A stretch of DNA of 64,000 nucleotides, taken from the NCBI GenBank assembly GCA_020635285.1, contig JACKAB010000008.1:186001-250000 (forward strand). The letters run 5' to 3'. The position numbers and the translations under genes were made by a program. The stretch is from Ignavibacteriales bacterium. GTDB taxonomy: Bacteria; Bacteroidota; Ignavibacteria; Ignavibacteriales; Melioribacteraceae. Positions 9,966 to 20,301 of this stretch are shown one piece after another. The notes under the pieces are model-generated. The model was not told where the DNA came from. It did not search any database and saw nothing but the letters and a program-made list of their open reading frames with translations. The first letter of the stretch is position 1. The number at the start of each line of letters is the position of its first letter.

Positions 9966-12153
9966 TTTATCCAATTGTTGCGTACTTTAAATTTCTCTGA
10001 ATAATAATTATTAAGTTTTTTCTTTATCATTAAATTTTCAGGTTTATTTAATTTTTTATCGTTCTCAACAATATTAAATGCATCCTCTTTTTGCTTGTAT
10101 TAATATCTCTTGATCAGCAATCAAATCAGCAAATTGCAGCTTTGGAAAACCGCTTTGCATTTTCCCAAAAATATCTCCCGGTCCTCTTAATTTTAAGTCC
10201 ACTTCAGATAAATCAAATCCGCTTAAATATTTTACCATTGCGTTCAATCTAATTTTAGATTTATGAAATTCAATTTGAGCGTTTGACAAATAATCAAAAT
10301 TAAAATTAAAGGTTTTTTGTTTTTGCTGCTAAATCATTTTTAGTTACTAAAATACAATAAGCTTGTTCGCTTCCTCTACCAACTCTTCCTCGCAATTGAT
10401 GAAGCTGTGAAAGTCCAAATCGTTCAGCATCATTTATTACAATTATATTTGCGGAGGGAATGTCTATCCCAACTTCAATAACCGTTGTGGAGATCAACAC
10501 ATCAAATTCTTTATTTTTAAATCGCTGCATGGTTTCATCTTTATCTTTCCAATTCATTCTTCCGTGTAAAAGCCCTAATTTCATTGACTTTAAATCGGTA
10601 TTACGTAGTTTCTCAAAATATTCTTCTGCAGCTTTTAAATCCATTTTTTCAGATTCTTCAACAAGCGGGAATACAATATAAGTTTGGTATCCAAGTTTAT
10701 TCTTATCAATTATAAATTTATAAATTTCTGTAAGACTGTTTTCGCCACGTAAAACTGTTTTAATCGGCATTCTGTTTTTTGGCATTTCTTTGATTAGTGA
10801 TAAATCCAAATCTCCGTAAACGGTCATCGTCAATGTTCTTGGAATTGGAGTCGCGGTCATTATTAAGACATCTGGAGTTAAGCCTTTATTAATAATTTTA
10901 CTTCTGTGGGCAACCCCAAACCTATGTTGTTCATCAATTACAACCAGACCAACGTTTGCGAACTCAACATTTTCTTCAATTAATGCATGAGTTCCAATTA
11001 TAATATTACAGCTGCCATTTTTAATTGACTCAAAAATATTAATTCTTTCACTTTTTTTTGTGCCGCCAATTAACATCTCAATATTCAAGTTAAAATTCTT
11101 AAGCATTTTGGTTATTGATATAAAATGTTGCTGAGCAAGAATTTCAGTCGGCGCCATTATTATTGCTTGGTATCCATTACTTACAGCGATTAACATGCTT
11201 ATTAAAGCTACTATTGTTTTCCCGCTTCCAACATCGCCTTGTAAAAGTCTGTTCATTGGTTTTTGACTAATCATATCATTTTTAATTTCACTTAAAACAT
11301 TTAGCTGGTCGTGGGTTAAATCAAAATCCAAGCTATCCAGAAATCTCTTAATTATATCTGCATGAATGGAAAATTTAATTCCTTTTGAAACTGAAAGATA
11401 TTTGTACTTTCTTAATGCAACTAAAGTCTCAATAAAAAACAATTCTTCGTATTTAAATCTATTCTTTGCGAGTTCAAGTGTTTCCATATTTTCAGGAAAA
11501 TGAATGTTTCTTACGGCAGATTTAATTTCTAGTAGATTATTTGAAGTAACAATATTTTGTGGTAGTGTTTCAACAATTAAATCCGAATAATCTTCCAGTG
11601 CATGTTTAATCATTTTCCTTAATCCAATATCACCAATATTTTTACTTTTAAGCTCTTTTGGGATTGAATAGAAGGGGATTACTTTCCCGGTGTTTATAAA
11701 ATCATTAGTTTCGTCAATAGAAAATTTATCGAAATCAGGATGCGTAAATTGTAAATTGCCAAATTTGGTCAATACAGGCTTCGCTGAAATAGCATAGTAT
11801 TCATCAACTTTAAAATAAGTTTTAAAATATTTTATTCCCTTAAACCAAACACATTCAAAAATTCCGTTACTATCATCTTTAAAAATCACTTTAAATATTT
11901 GCTTTTTCCCGTAATTAATAGATTCTGAATCTACAACTTTTCCAACAATTGTAACTTCGCCTTCATAACCGTTAACAACGTGCTGCATTACTTTTACAGT
12001 GCTTAATATTTTAGATCTGTCTAAGTATTTGGAAGGGAAATAAAATAATAAGTTTTCAATTGTTTTTATTCCAAGCTGATTAAACGATTCTGCTCTTTTA
12101 GGACCAACACCGCTTAAAAATTGAATTGAATCTGTAATTGATTTGGATTGCAT
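9966..12153 (-). CDS. recG: ATP-dependent DNA helicase RecG
   Basis: The N-terminal wedge/OB domain begins with LSGVGPKRAESFNQLGI. The helicase core has GDVGSGKTIVAL (motif I), DEQHRFGV (motif II), TATPIPRT (motif III) and QLRGRVGRG (motif VI). The C-terminus has LKLRGPGDIFGKMQSGFP. RecG remodels stalled forks and branched DNA. Two indels split it: T6 at 10313-10318 and CC at 10084-10085 on the plus strand. After the second repair the frame reads DAFNIVENDKKL and YYSEKFKVRNNW, then continues without an obvious stop near 9966, so the exact 3' end is uncertain. It converges with the thioredoxin-fold gene. Confidence 0.9.
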
Positions 12154-12210
12154 ATTTTAAAAATATTGTTTGGTAGGAAAGATAAAAAATTATTGAGGAA
12201 TATTTTTAGA

Positions 12211-13209
12211 TTAATGTTCTGATTTCATATCTCTAGCCATAAGTTCATAGGTTACTTTGGCTGGGTCTTTGTCTAAAAATAAAGCTCCATATACCGAGTC
12301 AACAATCGGAGTTTCTACATCATGCTTTCTGGCAAGCTCATATGTTGATTGACATGTTGCTACCCCTTCTGCAACCATTTGCATAGATTTTAAAATGGTC
12401 TTTAATTTTTTGCCAGCTCCAATTTGTTCGCCAACGTATCTATTTCTGCTATGTTTGCTCATACAAGTTACAATCAAATCACCCACGCCAGAAAGTCCGG
12501 CAAAGGTTTCTGGTCGCGCACCCATTTCAATTCCTATTCTGGTAATTTCAGCAATTCCACGGGTCATAATAGCAGCCTTTGTATTATCACCAAATTTAGC
12601 CCCATCAACCATTCCAGCACCAATAGCAATAACATTTTTTACTGCTCCACCTAACTCAACACCAATTATATCGGTTGAGTGATAGACTCTAAAATAAGAG
12701 GTGCTAAATGCGGCCTGAATTTGCATTGCAGTTTCTAAATCAGATGATGCTGAAACTACTGCAGTTGGAATTTTTCTTGCAACTTCTTCAGCATGGCTTG
12801 GTCCTGATAGTACTCCAATATTTTTATTTAAAATATTCGGAATTTCATCTTTAATAATTTGCGAAACTGTAAAAAGTGTTTCTTTTTCAATACCTTTTGC
12901 AACGCTTACAAAAGTTGTATCATCAAAATTAAATTTTTTAATATTTGCTAAGACTCCCCTAATAAATTGAGAAGGAACAGCGAGCACTATCATATGCTGG
13001 TCTAAACAAGCTTCTTTCAAAGAATTTGTAATTAAAATTTCTTTTGGAATTTTAATTTTTGGTAGGTAGATTTTATTTTCTCTGGTTTTGATGATGCTTC
13101 TAGCAAAAGCTTTTTTGTATTCCCAAAGAGTAACGTTGTGACCGTTTGAGTGAAGTATAATTGAGAGAGCTGTTCCCCAACTTCCCGCACCTAATACTGA
13201 AATTCGCAT
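12211..13209 (-). CDS. gpsA: Glycerol-3-phosphate dehydrogenase [NAD(P)+]
   Basis: The 332-residue enzyme starts with the Rossmann motif ISVLGAGSWGTALS, and has VLSGPSHAEEV, the catalytic-region lysine in GAVKNVIAIGAGM, and GLSGVGDLIVTC. It reduces dihydroxyacetone phosphate to sn-glycerol-3-phosphate for phospholipid synthesis. It lies three bases downstream of plsY, the acyltransferase that uses its product, so the two form a functional pair. The frame is intact. Confidence 0.96.
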   Translation of the reverse strand: MRISVLGAGSWGTALSIILHSNGHNVTLWEYKKAFARSIIKTRENKIYLPKIKIPKEILITNSLKEACLDQHMIVLAVPSQFIRGVLANIKKFNFDDTTFVSVAKGIEKETLFTVSQIIKDEIPNILNKNIGVLSGPSHAEEVARKIPTAVVSASSDLETAMQIQAAFSTSYFRVYHSTDIIGVELGGAVKNVIAIGAGMVDGAKFGDNTKAAIMTRGIAEITRIGIEMGARPETFAGLSGVGDLIVTCMSKHSRNRYVGEQIGAGKKLKTILKSMQMVAEGVATCQSTYELARKHDVETPIVDSVYGALFLDKDPAKVTYELMARDMKSEH

Positions 13210-13212
13210 TAA

Positions 13213-13881
13213 TTATTTATTCTTTTTTTTAGATAATGATATTTTATTTTCATTTCCATTGATAAGCCTTTCTACATTTGCTCTATGAGTGTAGATAACC
13301 AACAAAGCAAGAGCAATTACAAAAGGCAATATATTATGGTAGCTAGGAATATCAACTCCAAAAATATTTTCTCTAATAATCATTATTAATGGAACTGATA
13401 CTGCAGCTGAAATTGAGGCAAGAGAAATATATTTTGAGAAATAAACTACAATAAAAAATACTCCAAGAGCTAAAAGCATATCTAAAGTTACAATAGAAAT
13501 AAAAACACCAAGACCTGTAGCAATACCTTTACCACCTTTGAAGCCAGCAAAGATTGTCCAAATATGACCGATTACCGCAGAAATCCCTGCTATAATTTGA
13601 ATTAATGTAAAATCATCAAAAGGAGTTGTGTTTGGAAAGGGAAAGCTTCCAAAATATAATCGGGAAATAAAAACGACTGCAACAACACCTTTCATTGCGT
13701 CTAAAAGAATAGTAAGAATTCCATATTTTTTACCAAGTACTCTTGTAACATTTGTGCCGCCGGCATTTCCACTGCCAAAATTGCGTACATCAACGCCTTT
13801 AACTAATTTAGTTAAAATTATGCTGATTGGAATTGAGCCAACCAAATAAGAAAGTACGATAATAAAAAGAAGATTAGCCAT
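13213..13881 (-). CDS. plsY: Glycerol-3-phosphate acyltransferase PlsY
   Basis: The 222-residue integral membrane protein has the PlsY signatures SIPISIILTKL, NFGSGNAGGTNVTRVLGKKYG and AGFKGGKGIATGLG, with about five to six hydrophobic helices. It acylates glycerol-3-phosphate from acyl-phosphate at the inner membrane, the first committed step of phospholipid synthesis. It is immediately upstream of gpsA in the same direction, and the upstream ispD ends 63 bases before its start. The lysine-rich C-terminus (KISLSKKKNK) is probably cytoplasmic. Confidence 0.96.
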   Translation of the reverse strand: MANLLFIIVLSYLVGSIPISIILTKLVKGVDVRNFGSGNAGGTNVTRVLGKKYGILTILLDAMKGVVAVVFISRLYFGSFPFPNTTPFDDFTLIQIIAGISAVIGHIWTIFAGFKGGKGIATGLGVFISIVTLDMLLALGVFFIVVYFSKYISLASISAAVSVPLIMIIRENIFGVDIPSYHNILPFVIALALLVIYTHRANVERLINGNENKISLSKKKNK

Positions 13882-13944
13882 ATTTTTCCTAATGATTTAA
13901 TTCAAGTTATTGAATTAATAATTGATTTTCAATGATAAAAATTT

Positions 13945-14637
13945 TTAGATACTTGAGGATGTTTTTATCAATAATTTTTCTAAAAATATTAAATCCTTTT
14001 TTTCTGTTACCTTGAAATTTATAAATTCACCTTCAACAATTTTGACTTCGTAACCAGCATTTTTAACTAACATCGATTCATCTGTTGCTGTATAATTTTC
14101 CCTTTCAGCTTTTTTAAAGGAATCAAGCAAAATTTCATATCTGAATATTTGAGGAGTTTGGGCATAATAAATCATACTTCTCTCTAGATATGATTCCACA
14201 TTTATTTCACCTTTAATTAAGGTGTCTCTAGCTTTTAAATCAATTACAACATTATCGTATTTATATGCTCTTTTTATAGCAATTTCTAATAAATTATTAG
14301 ATAAGAGCGGTCGTGCTGCATCGTGAACTATGATATAATCATTAGTATCAAACTTTTTTGCGGTAATTCCATTATAAACTGAATTTTGTCTTTCTTTCCC
14401 GCCCCTTACTATTTTACTAATTTTGCTAATATTATACTTTTCTTTTAAATTATTCAGAAGTAAAAAATATTTTTCATCAGCTGGAATAATTATTTCATCA
14501 ATCAAATCACAATTTTGAAAAACTTCTAAAGTATAAACAATAAGTTCTTTCCCCAAAACCTTTAAATATTGCTTTGGAATTGGGGAATTAAATCTAGAAC
14601 CAGAACCAGCTGAGGGTATTACTGCAATATTACTCAT
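13945..14637 (-). CDS. ispD: 2-C-methyl-D-erythritol 4-phosphate cytidylyltransferase
   Basis: The 230-residue protein shows the CTP-binding loop PSAGSGSRF at residues 8-16, IPKQYLKVLGKELIVYT, the VRGGKERQNSV motif and VHDAARPL. It forms CDP-ME in the MEP route to isoprenoids. Its start codon directly abuts the queA stop codon, which indicates translational coupling within the operon queA-ispD-plsY-gpsA. The frame is intact and of normal length. Confidence 0.95.
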   Translation of the reverse strand: MSNIAVIPSAGSGSRFNSPIPKQYLKVLGKELIVYTLEVFQNCDLIDEIIIPADEKYFLLLNNLKEKYNISKISKIVRGGKERQNSVYNGITAKKFDTNDYIIVHDAARPLLSNNLLEIAIKRAYKYDNVVIDLKARDTLIKGEINVESYLERSMIYYAQTPQIFRYEILLDSFKKAERENYTATDESMLVKNAGYEVKIVEGEFINFKVTEKKDLIFLEKLLIKTSSSI

Positions 14638-15675
14638 TTAAATAATTAGCATTGCATCACCGTAACTTAAGAATCTATATTTCTCTTTTAATGCTTTACG
14701 ATAATGTTTCATAACTTCATCATAACCGCCAAAAGCCGCTGTTAGCATTAATAATGTAGATTCAGGCTGGTGAAAGTTTGTAATTAATTTTTTAGTAATC
14801 TTGAATTCATAAGGAGGAAAAATAAATTTATCCGTCCACCCATAATTTGGTTTAACAAAACCTTCAGCTGTAACACTACTTTCTAAAGCTCTGGTTGCAC
14901 TTGTACCCGTAACAAAAATATTCTTTTTGGCTTTTAGTGCTTCGTTTACTACATCAGCAGTTTCTTGAGGGATATCAAAAAATTCAGAATCCATTTTATG
15001 TTTTGTTAAATCTTCAACTTCAACAGGTCTAAAAGTTCCTAATCCTATGTGGAGTGTTACGTGAACAATTTTAACGCCTTTTTTCTTTATTTTTTTTATC
15101 AAATCACTGGTAAAATGCAATGCAGCTGTTGGAGCTGCAACTGATCCGTCTCTTTCCGCAAATAAAGTTTGATAATCTTCGCGATCAGATTTTTCTGTAG
15201 CTCGTTTAATATATGGGGGAAGTGGAGTTTGACCAATTTTTTCAATGGCTTTATATATATCATCTCCGCTGTAATTAATTCGTACAGTTCTTCCACGCGA
15301 TGTTGTATTATCAATTACTTCACACCATAGATCATCATTGAAATAAATTCGGTTTCCAATTCTTACTTTTCTTGCAGGGTCAACAATTACATCCCAAATA
15401 TTTTCTTCTTTGTTTAGTTCTCTCAAGACAAAAACTTCAATTTTTGCATTGGTTCTTTCTTTATGTCCAAACAATCTAGCTTGCATTACCTTAGTGTTAT
15501 TAACAACAAGTACATCACCCTTAGACATATAATCAACAATATCAGTAAATTTTTTATGATCTGCGTTTCCAGAACCTCTTTCAAATACCATCATTTTTGC
15601 AGAGTCTCTTGGTTTAACTGGATGCTTTGCAATCGCAGTTTTTGGTAAAACATATTTAAATTCAGATAATTTCAT
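14638..15675 (-). CDS. queA: S-adenosylmethionine:tRNA ribosyltransferase-isomerase
   Basis: The 345-residue protein contains VLVVNNTKVMQARLFGHK, IGQTPLPPYI, RDGSVAAPTAALHFT, HVTLHIGLGTFRPV and TNFHQPESTLLMLTAAF, all diagnostic for QueA. It adds the epoxycyclopentane ring to preQ1 in tRNA during queuosine synthesis. A good ribosome-binding site (AGGAG) lies 8 bases before the ATG. It heads the run queA-ispD-plsY-gpsA; other queuosine genes are not in this window. Confidence 0.96.
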   Translation of the reverse strand: MKLSEFKYVLPKTAIAKHPVKPRDSAKMMVFERGSGNADHKKFTDIVDYMSKGDVLVVNNTKVMQARLFGHKERTNAKIEVFVLRELNKEENIWDVIVDPARKVRIGNRIYFNDDLWCEVIDNTTSRGRTVRINYSGDDIYKAIEKIGQTPLPPYIKRATEKSDREDYQTLFAERDGSVAAPTAALHFTSDLIKKIKKKGVKIVHVTLHIGLGTFRPVEVEDLTKHKMDSEFFDIPQETADVVNEALKAKKNIFVTGTSATRALESSVTAEGFVKPNYGWTDKFIFPPYEFKITKKLITNFHQPESTLLMLTAAFGGYDEVMKHYRKALKEKYRFLSYGDAMLII

Positions 15676-15780
15676 TTATTCTCCTGTTATCAAAATGTTA
15701 TTGGCTTTTTAATTCCATTTTAAGTTTGTTATACAATTTGAAACTACTATTTAGTTCCTTTAAGGAATCTACCAATATAT

Positions 15781-15815
15781 AAAAACCAGGCTTACAATAA
15801 ATAAACCTGGTTTTT
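15781..15815 (-). terminator. Intrinsic terminator after ppdK
   Basis: Arms 15781-15790 and 15806-15815 are exact inverted repeats (AAAAACCAGG / CCTGGTTTTT) with a 15-base loop. The T tract on the minus strand follows the stem, and the hairpin starts 21 bases after the ppdK stop. Its symmetry would also allow some activity in the other direction. Confidence 0.7.
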
Positions 15816-15835
15816 GCAAAAATAAGACTTTACAA

Positions 15836-18562
15836 CTATTTTCTTAAGGCTGCTCTTGCTGCAGCTAATCTTGCTATTGGAACTCTAAATGGTGAACAGC
15901 TAACATAGTTCAATCCAGTTCTGTGGAAAAACTCAACAGATACAGGTTCGCCGCCATGTTCTCCGCAAATACCAACTTTTAACTTTGGATTTACTTTTCT
16001 ACCTTTTTGGGTCCCTATTTCAACTAATTGCCCAACTCCATTTTGATCAATGCTTTCAAAAGGATCTCTTGGTAAAATATCTCGTTCAACATAAAGAGGT
16101 AAGAATTTACCGGCATCATCACGAGATAAACCAAACGTTGTTTGAGTTAAATCATTTGTTCCAAAACTGAAGAATTCTGCAACTCCAGCAATTTCATCAG
16201 CGGTTAAAGCAGCTCTTGGTAATTCTATCATTGTTCCAACTAAGTAGTCAACTTTTTTACCTTTGGCTTTAAAAACTTCTTTTGCCACTCTTCTTACAAT
16301 GCCTTCTTGCAATTTTAGTTCTTCAATAGTTGCTACTAAAGGAATCATTATTTCTGGTTTAACTTTAATTCCTTTTTTAGCAACATCAACTGCAGCTTCA
16401 AAAATTGCTTGTGCTTGCATTTCTGTTATTTCAGGGTAAGTTATTCCAAGTCTGCATCCTCTAAATCCAAGCATAGGATTAAACTCAGCTAAGGATTCCA
16501 TTTTAGCTTTCAATTTTGCCACAGTAATGTTTAATGCTTTAGCTACTTCTTTTTGTTCTTTATCTTCATGAGGTAAAAATTCATGTAAAGGAGGATCCAA
16601 AGTTCTGATAGTCACTGGTCTTCCTTTCATCACTTCAAAAATTTCTGCGAAATCTTTTCTTTGAAGAGGTAATAATTTTTTAAGAGCTTTTCTTCTTCCT
16701 TCTTCATTATCAGAAAGAATCATTTCTCTTACGGCAAGAATTCTATCTCCGCCAAAGAACATATGCTCGGTTCTGCATAAGCCAATTCCTTCAGCACCAA
16801 ATGCAATAGCATTTGCTGATTGATCAGGCTGATCAGCATTTGTTCTTACCCCAAGAGTTCTTGTTGAATCAGCCCAGCTCATCAAATCTTTGTAAGTTTT
16901 GTAAACATTAGATTTTTTAGCATCTAATTCTTTTGTAATAAGTACTTGGACAACTTCAGAAGGTTTGGTTTGAATTTCACCTTGAATAACTTCACCAGTT
17001 GAGCCATCAATAGAAATGTACTCGCCTTCCTTTACAACAATATCTTTATCGGCAACTTTTAGAGTTCCTTTTTTGTAATCAATTATCAAAGCTCCACATC
17101 CGGCAACGCAAACTTTTCCCATTTGTCTAGCAACCAAAGCTGCGTGGGAAGTCATTCCACCTTTTGCTGTAAGAATACCTTCACTAGCATTCATTCCTTT
17201 AATGTCTTCGGGTGAAGTTTCAATTCTAACTAAAATTACTTTATCGCCTTTCTTTGCCATAATTTCTGCATCTTGAGCAGAGAAAGCAACTTTACCAGCT
17301 GCCGCGCCAGGTCCAGCATTCAATCCTTTTGCAAGAAGTTTACCTGAGTTGATTGCTTTTGCTTTTTGAGCAGTATCAAAAATAGGTCTTAATAATTGAT
17401 TTAATTGTTCTGGGTCAATTCTAAGCAAAGCTTCATTTTTAGAAATTAATTTTTCTCTTACCATGTCCACTGCAATTTGAATTGCAGCAAAGCCAGTTCT
17501 TTTTCCAACCCTGGCTTGCAACATCCATAATTTACCTTGCTGAATGGTAAACTCAACATCCATCATATCTTTATAATGTTTCTCAAGTTTTTTGCGTATG
17601 TCATCTAACTCTTTATAAATTTTTGGATTGTCTTTTTTCAATTCTGAAATTTGATGCGGAGTTCTTACACCGGCAACAACATCCTCGCCTTGAGCATTAA
17701 ATAAATACTCTCCATAAAAAAGGTTTTTGCCTGAAGCAGGATCACGAGTAAATGCAACTCCTGTTCCTGAGTCTTCACCCATATTTCCAAAAACCATAGA
17801 TTGAACGTTAACGGCAGTTCCCCAACTTGCGGGAATGTTGTTCATTCTTCTGTAAACATTGGCTCTTTCGTTCATCCAAGAGCTAAACACTGCACCAATT
17901 GCTCCCCAAAGCTGAACTTTAGGATCACTTGGAAAATCGTGACCGGTTTGTTTTTTAATTTCTTTTTTATACTCTGCAACTAATTCTTTTAAGTGTTCTG
18001 CAGTTAATTCAGTATCTTTTTCAATTTTATTTTGTTTTTTCTTTCTTTCAAGAATTACTTCAAAAGGATCAAGATCATGTTTGCCTTCCGGTTGTAAACC
18101 AAGAACTACATCTCCATACATTTGAACAAATCTTCTATATGAATCATAAGCAAATCTTGGATTGTTGGTTCTTTTGCTTAATCCTTCAACAGTTACATCA
18201 TTTAAACCTAGGTTAAGAATTGTATCCATCATTCCAGGCATAGAAGCCCTAGCTCCGCTTCTTATTGAAAGCAGAAGAGGATTTTTCTTATCGCCAAATT
18301 TTGCACCCATTACTTTTTCAATTTTTGCAATTGAATCAATAACTTGTTTCTCTAATTCTTTTGGGTATTTCTTTTTGTTATCGTAATAATATGTACAAAC
18401 ATCGGTTGTTATTGTAAATCCGGCTGGAACCGGTAGACCAATGTTTACCATTTCTGCAAGGTTAGCACCTTTGCCACCTAGTAGATTTTTCATTTCTGCT
18501 TTTCCTTCGGCTTTTTTTCCGCCAAAGAAATAAACATATTTTGCGTTTTTCTTTTTTGCCAT
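15836..18562 (-). CDS. ppdK: Pyruvate, phosphate dikinase
   Basis: The protein of about 908 residues has the N-terminal nucleotide-binding domain (LLGGKGANLAEM, RSGARASMPGMMDTILNLGL), the central phosphohistidine domain with GGMTSHAALVARQMGKVCVAGC, and the PEP-binding TIM barrel ending in SFGTNDLTQTTFG and GICGEHGGEP. It interconverts ATP, Pi and pyruvate with AMP, PPi and PEP. I choose the ATG at 18562 over a TTG at 18580 because GAGGG lies just upstream. It is 36 bases downstream of lpxK, although it has no functional link to it. PPi formed here could feed the membrane pyrophosphatase at 53.9 kb. Confidence 0.97.
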   Translation of the reverse strand: MAKKKNAKYVYFFGGKKAEGKAEMKNLLGGKGANLAEMVNIGLPVPAGFTITTDVCTYYYDNKKKYPKELEKQVIDSIAKIEKVMGAKFGDKKNPLLLSIRSGARASMPGMMDTILNLGLNDVTVEGLSKRTNNPRFAYDSYRRFVQMYGDVVLGLQPEGKHDLDPFEVILERKKKQNKIEKDTELTAEHLKELVAEYKKEIKKQTGHDFPSDPKVQLWGAIGAVFSSWMNERANVYRRMNNIPASWGTAVNVQSMVFGNMGEDSGTGVAFTRDPASGKNLFYGEYLFNAQGEDVVAGVRTPHQISELKKDNPKIYKELDDIRKKLEKHYKDMMDVEFTIQQGKLWMLQARVGKRTGFAAIQIAVDMVREKLISKNEALLRIDPEQLNQLLRPIFDTAQKAKAINSGKLLAKGLNAGPGAAAGKVAFSAQDAEIMAKKGDKVILVRIETSPEDIKGMNASEGILTAKGGMTSHAALVARQMGKVCVAGCGALIIDYKKGTLKVADKDIVVKEGEYISIDGSTGEVIQGEIQTKPSEVVQVLITKELDAKKSNVYKTYKDLMSWADSTRTLGVRTNADQPDQSANAIAFGAEGIGLCRTEHMFFGGDRILAVREMILSDNEEGRRKALKKLLPLQRKDFAEIFEVMKGRPVTIRTLDPPLHEFLPHEDKEQKEVAKALNITVAKLKAKMESLAEFNPMLGFRGCRLGITYPEITEMQAQAIFEAAVDVAKKGIKVKPEIMIPLVATIEELKLQEGIVRRVAKEVFKAKGKKVDYLVGTMIELPRAALTADEIAGVAEFFSFGTNDLTQTTFGLSRDDAGKFLPLYVERDILPRDPFESIDQNGVGQLVEIGTQKGRKVNPKLKVGICGEHGGEPVSVEFFHRTGLNYVSCSPFRVPIARLAAARAALRK

Positions 18563-18598
18563 TGTTTTCCCTCTAAGCAATTATGATTATTGGATTAT

Positions 18599-19648
18599 TT
18601 AGTTTAATATTTTTGCATCTATTTCTTCAAAAAACTTTTTATCATCTTCAATCTGCAATTCTATTTTTAGAAAATATATATCAATATCATCCAGTTCCTT
18701 ACGGAATTGCATTAGCTTTACAGCATCTTTCTGAGTTGTTAAAACTGAATAAGAATTAGTGCTATAAAATTTTTTACGAATTTCTTCAACTTCCTTAATG
18801 GTATAATTTTTATGGTCATTAAAAATAATTTTGTTTTTGATGTTAATGTTATTTTCTTCCAGAACTCTTAAAAAAGAAAATGGTTTTGCAATTCCACATA
18901 CTACAAGACTATGTTGTCCCTCAAAATCTTTAGTTGTATATTTTTTATTATCCTTAACATCATAAATGCCTTCAACACTATAATAGCTATAGTACAAAGA
19001 CTTTTCTAAGAAGTAATGTTTTAACTTTGATGGCAAAGTAATTTTTGGAGAAAATTTTCTATTTATCACAATTAGATCAGCACGTTTAGTTGATTCAAAC
19101 GGCTCACGCATTGAGCCTAACGGTAATAGGTTTTGATCAATACTATTTACATTGCTTAAAAATTTCTGATCGATAATTAGAATATTTAAATCTCTCCAAA
19201 TCCATCTATGTTGAAACGCATCATCAAGAACTATAGTATCAAGTTCAACATCATTTAAAAAATTTTGTGCGCCAATAACTCTTTTTTCAGAAACCGCAGC
19301 TGGAACCTTACATTCAGCAGAAACGAGTAAAATTTCATCCCCGGATTTACTTACATCTATTAAAGGAGAATCACCTTTAGAGACTAAATGATATCCTTTG
19401 CTGTTTCTCCCATAACCGCGACTTAAAACGCCAACTCTATTCTTCTTACTCTTTAAATACTTTGTAAGCATAATAACAAAAGGTGTTTTACCAGATCCAC
19501 CAACAGTTAAATTACCAACCGAAACAACTTTGGCATTTACCTTGGTCTGTTTAAAAGTGTTTTTATAAAAAAAAGAATTTCTCAAATTGATTATAAATTT
19601 ATAAAGAATTGTTAACGGAGAAAGTATAATTCTTATAAACTTTAACAC
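18599..19648 (-). CDS. lpxK: Tetraacyldisaccharide 4'-kinase
   Basis: The 349-residue protein has an N-terminal membrane helix, then VVSVGNLTVGGSGKTPFVIM with the P-loop, VGVLSRGYGR, GDEILLVSAECKVPAAVSEKR, and the LDDAFQHRWIWRDLNILIID motif. These are the LpxK signatures. It phosphorylates the 4' position of the lipid A disaccharide on the inner membrane. Its start overlaps the LPLAT gene end by seven bases, so lpxB, the acyltransferase and lpxK are one operon. Confidence 0.95.
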   Translation of the reverse strand: MLKFIRIILSPLTILYKFIINLRNSFFYKNTFKQTKVNAKVVSVGNLTVGGSGKTPFVIMLTKYLKSKKNRVGVLSRGYGRNSKGYHLVSKGDSPLIDVSKSGDEILLVSAECKVPAAVSEKRVIGAQNFLNDVELDTIVLDDAFQHRWIWRDLNILIIDQKFLSNVNSIDQNLLPLGSMREPFESTKRADLIVINRKFSPKITLPSKLKHYFLEKSLYYSYYSVEGIYDVKDNKKYTTKDFEGQHSLVVCGIAKPFSFLRVLEENNINIKNKIIFNDHKNYTIKEVEEIRKKFYSTNSYSVLTTQKDAVKLMQFRKELDDIDIYFLKIELQIEDDKKFFEEIDAKILN

Positions 19649-20301
19649 AATTTCTCCGTTTCACTTTCTAAATTGATCAATTTCCCTTCAATGTAATTTA
19701 TCATTTTGCCTGTTTCTTCAAATGATAAATCCTCTTCAACAAAATATGGTTCTGAGTATATAACTTTGACTTTGCTAAAGAACCACGGGATTTCAAATTT
19801 ATCCCAACTTTTTAATTTTGTTTTTTTATTGTAACAAACTCCAATTAACACGATTGGAATTTGATTTTTTTTTGCAACGACAATAACGCCAGCTTTCATT
19901 TTATTTATTGGTCCGCGAGGTCCATCTGGAGTAATTAAAATATTTTTTCCTTTTTCAGCTTCAGAAATTAATTCTTCTAAAACCTCTTTGCCTCCTTTAC
20001 TGCTGCTTCCTCGTTTAACATCATATTTCCAACTGGTTAAAATATCAGCTAAAATATTTCCGTCTTTACTTCCGCTAATAATTGTTGCAGAATTTGTTTC
20101 TCTAAATAAAAACCATGGAACTAACATTTTGCCGTGCCAAAAAGCTAAAACAAAATTTTGATTATTTTTCTCCAAGTCAATAATCGTCTGTTTGTTTTCT
20201 TCTTGGACTATTAAAGTATTGCATAAAACTTTAATTAATATTCCAGAAAAATGTTTGCCTAAAAAATTTAAAAACTTTTTTTTAAGCGATTTAAATTGCA
20301 T
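19642..20301 (-). CDS. Lysophospholipid-type acyltransferase (DUF374/LPLAT), probable lipid A acyltransferase
   Basis: The 219-residue protein carries the LPLAT signatures VLAFWHGKML (catalytic histidine), SGSKDGNILADIL and ITPDGPRGP. It has a short hydrophobic N-terminus (FSGILIKVLCNTLIV) and no other domain. The start overlaps the lpxB end by 11 bases and its end overlaps the lpxK start, so it sits in the middle of a lipid A operon. By position it may put a secondary acyl chain on lipid A, but the DUF374 group is distinct from LpxL/LpxM and its substrate is not shown by the sequence. Confidence 0.85.
   Translation of the reverse strand: MQFKSLKKKFLNFLGKHFSGILIKVLCNTLIVQEENKQTIIDLEKNNQNFVLAFWHGKMLVPWFLFRETNSATIISGSKDGNILADILTSWKYDVKRGSSSKGGKEVLEELISEAEKGKNILITPDGPRGPINKMKAGVIVVAKKNQIPIVLIGVCYNKKTKLKSWDKFEIPWFFSKVKVIYSEPYFVEEDLSFEETGKMINYIEGKLINLESETEKLC

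Noticed and set aside
12395..12682. Open frames on the plus strand across gpsA
   Set aside because: They lie antisense to a strongly conserved gene, have no start context and no family motif; they are shadows of gpsA.
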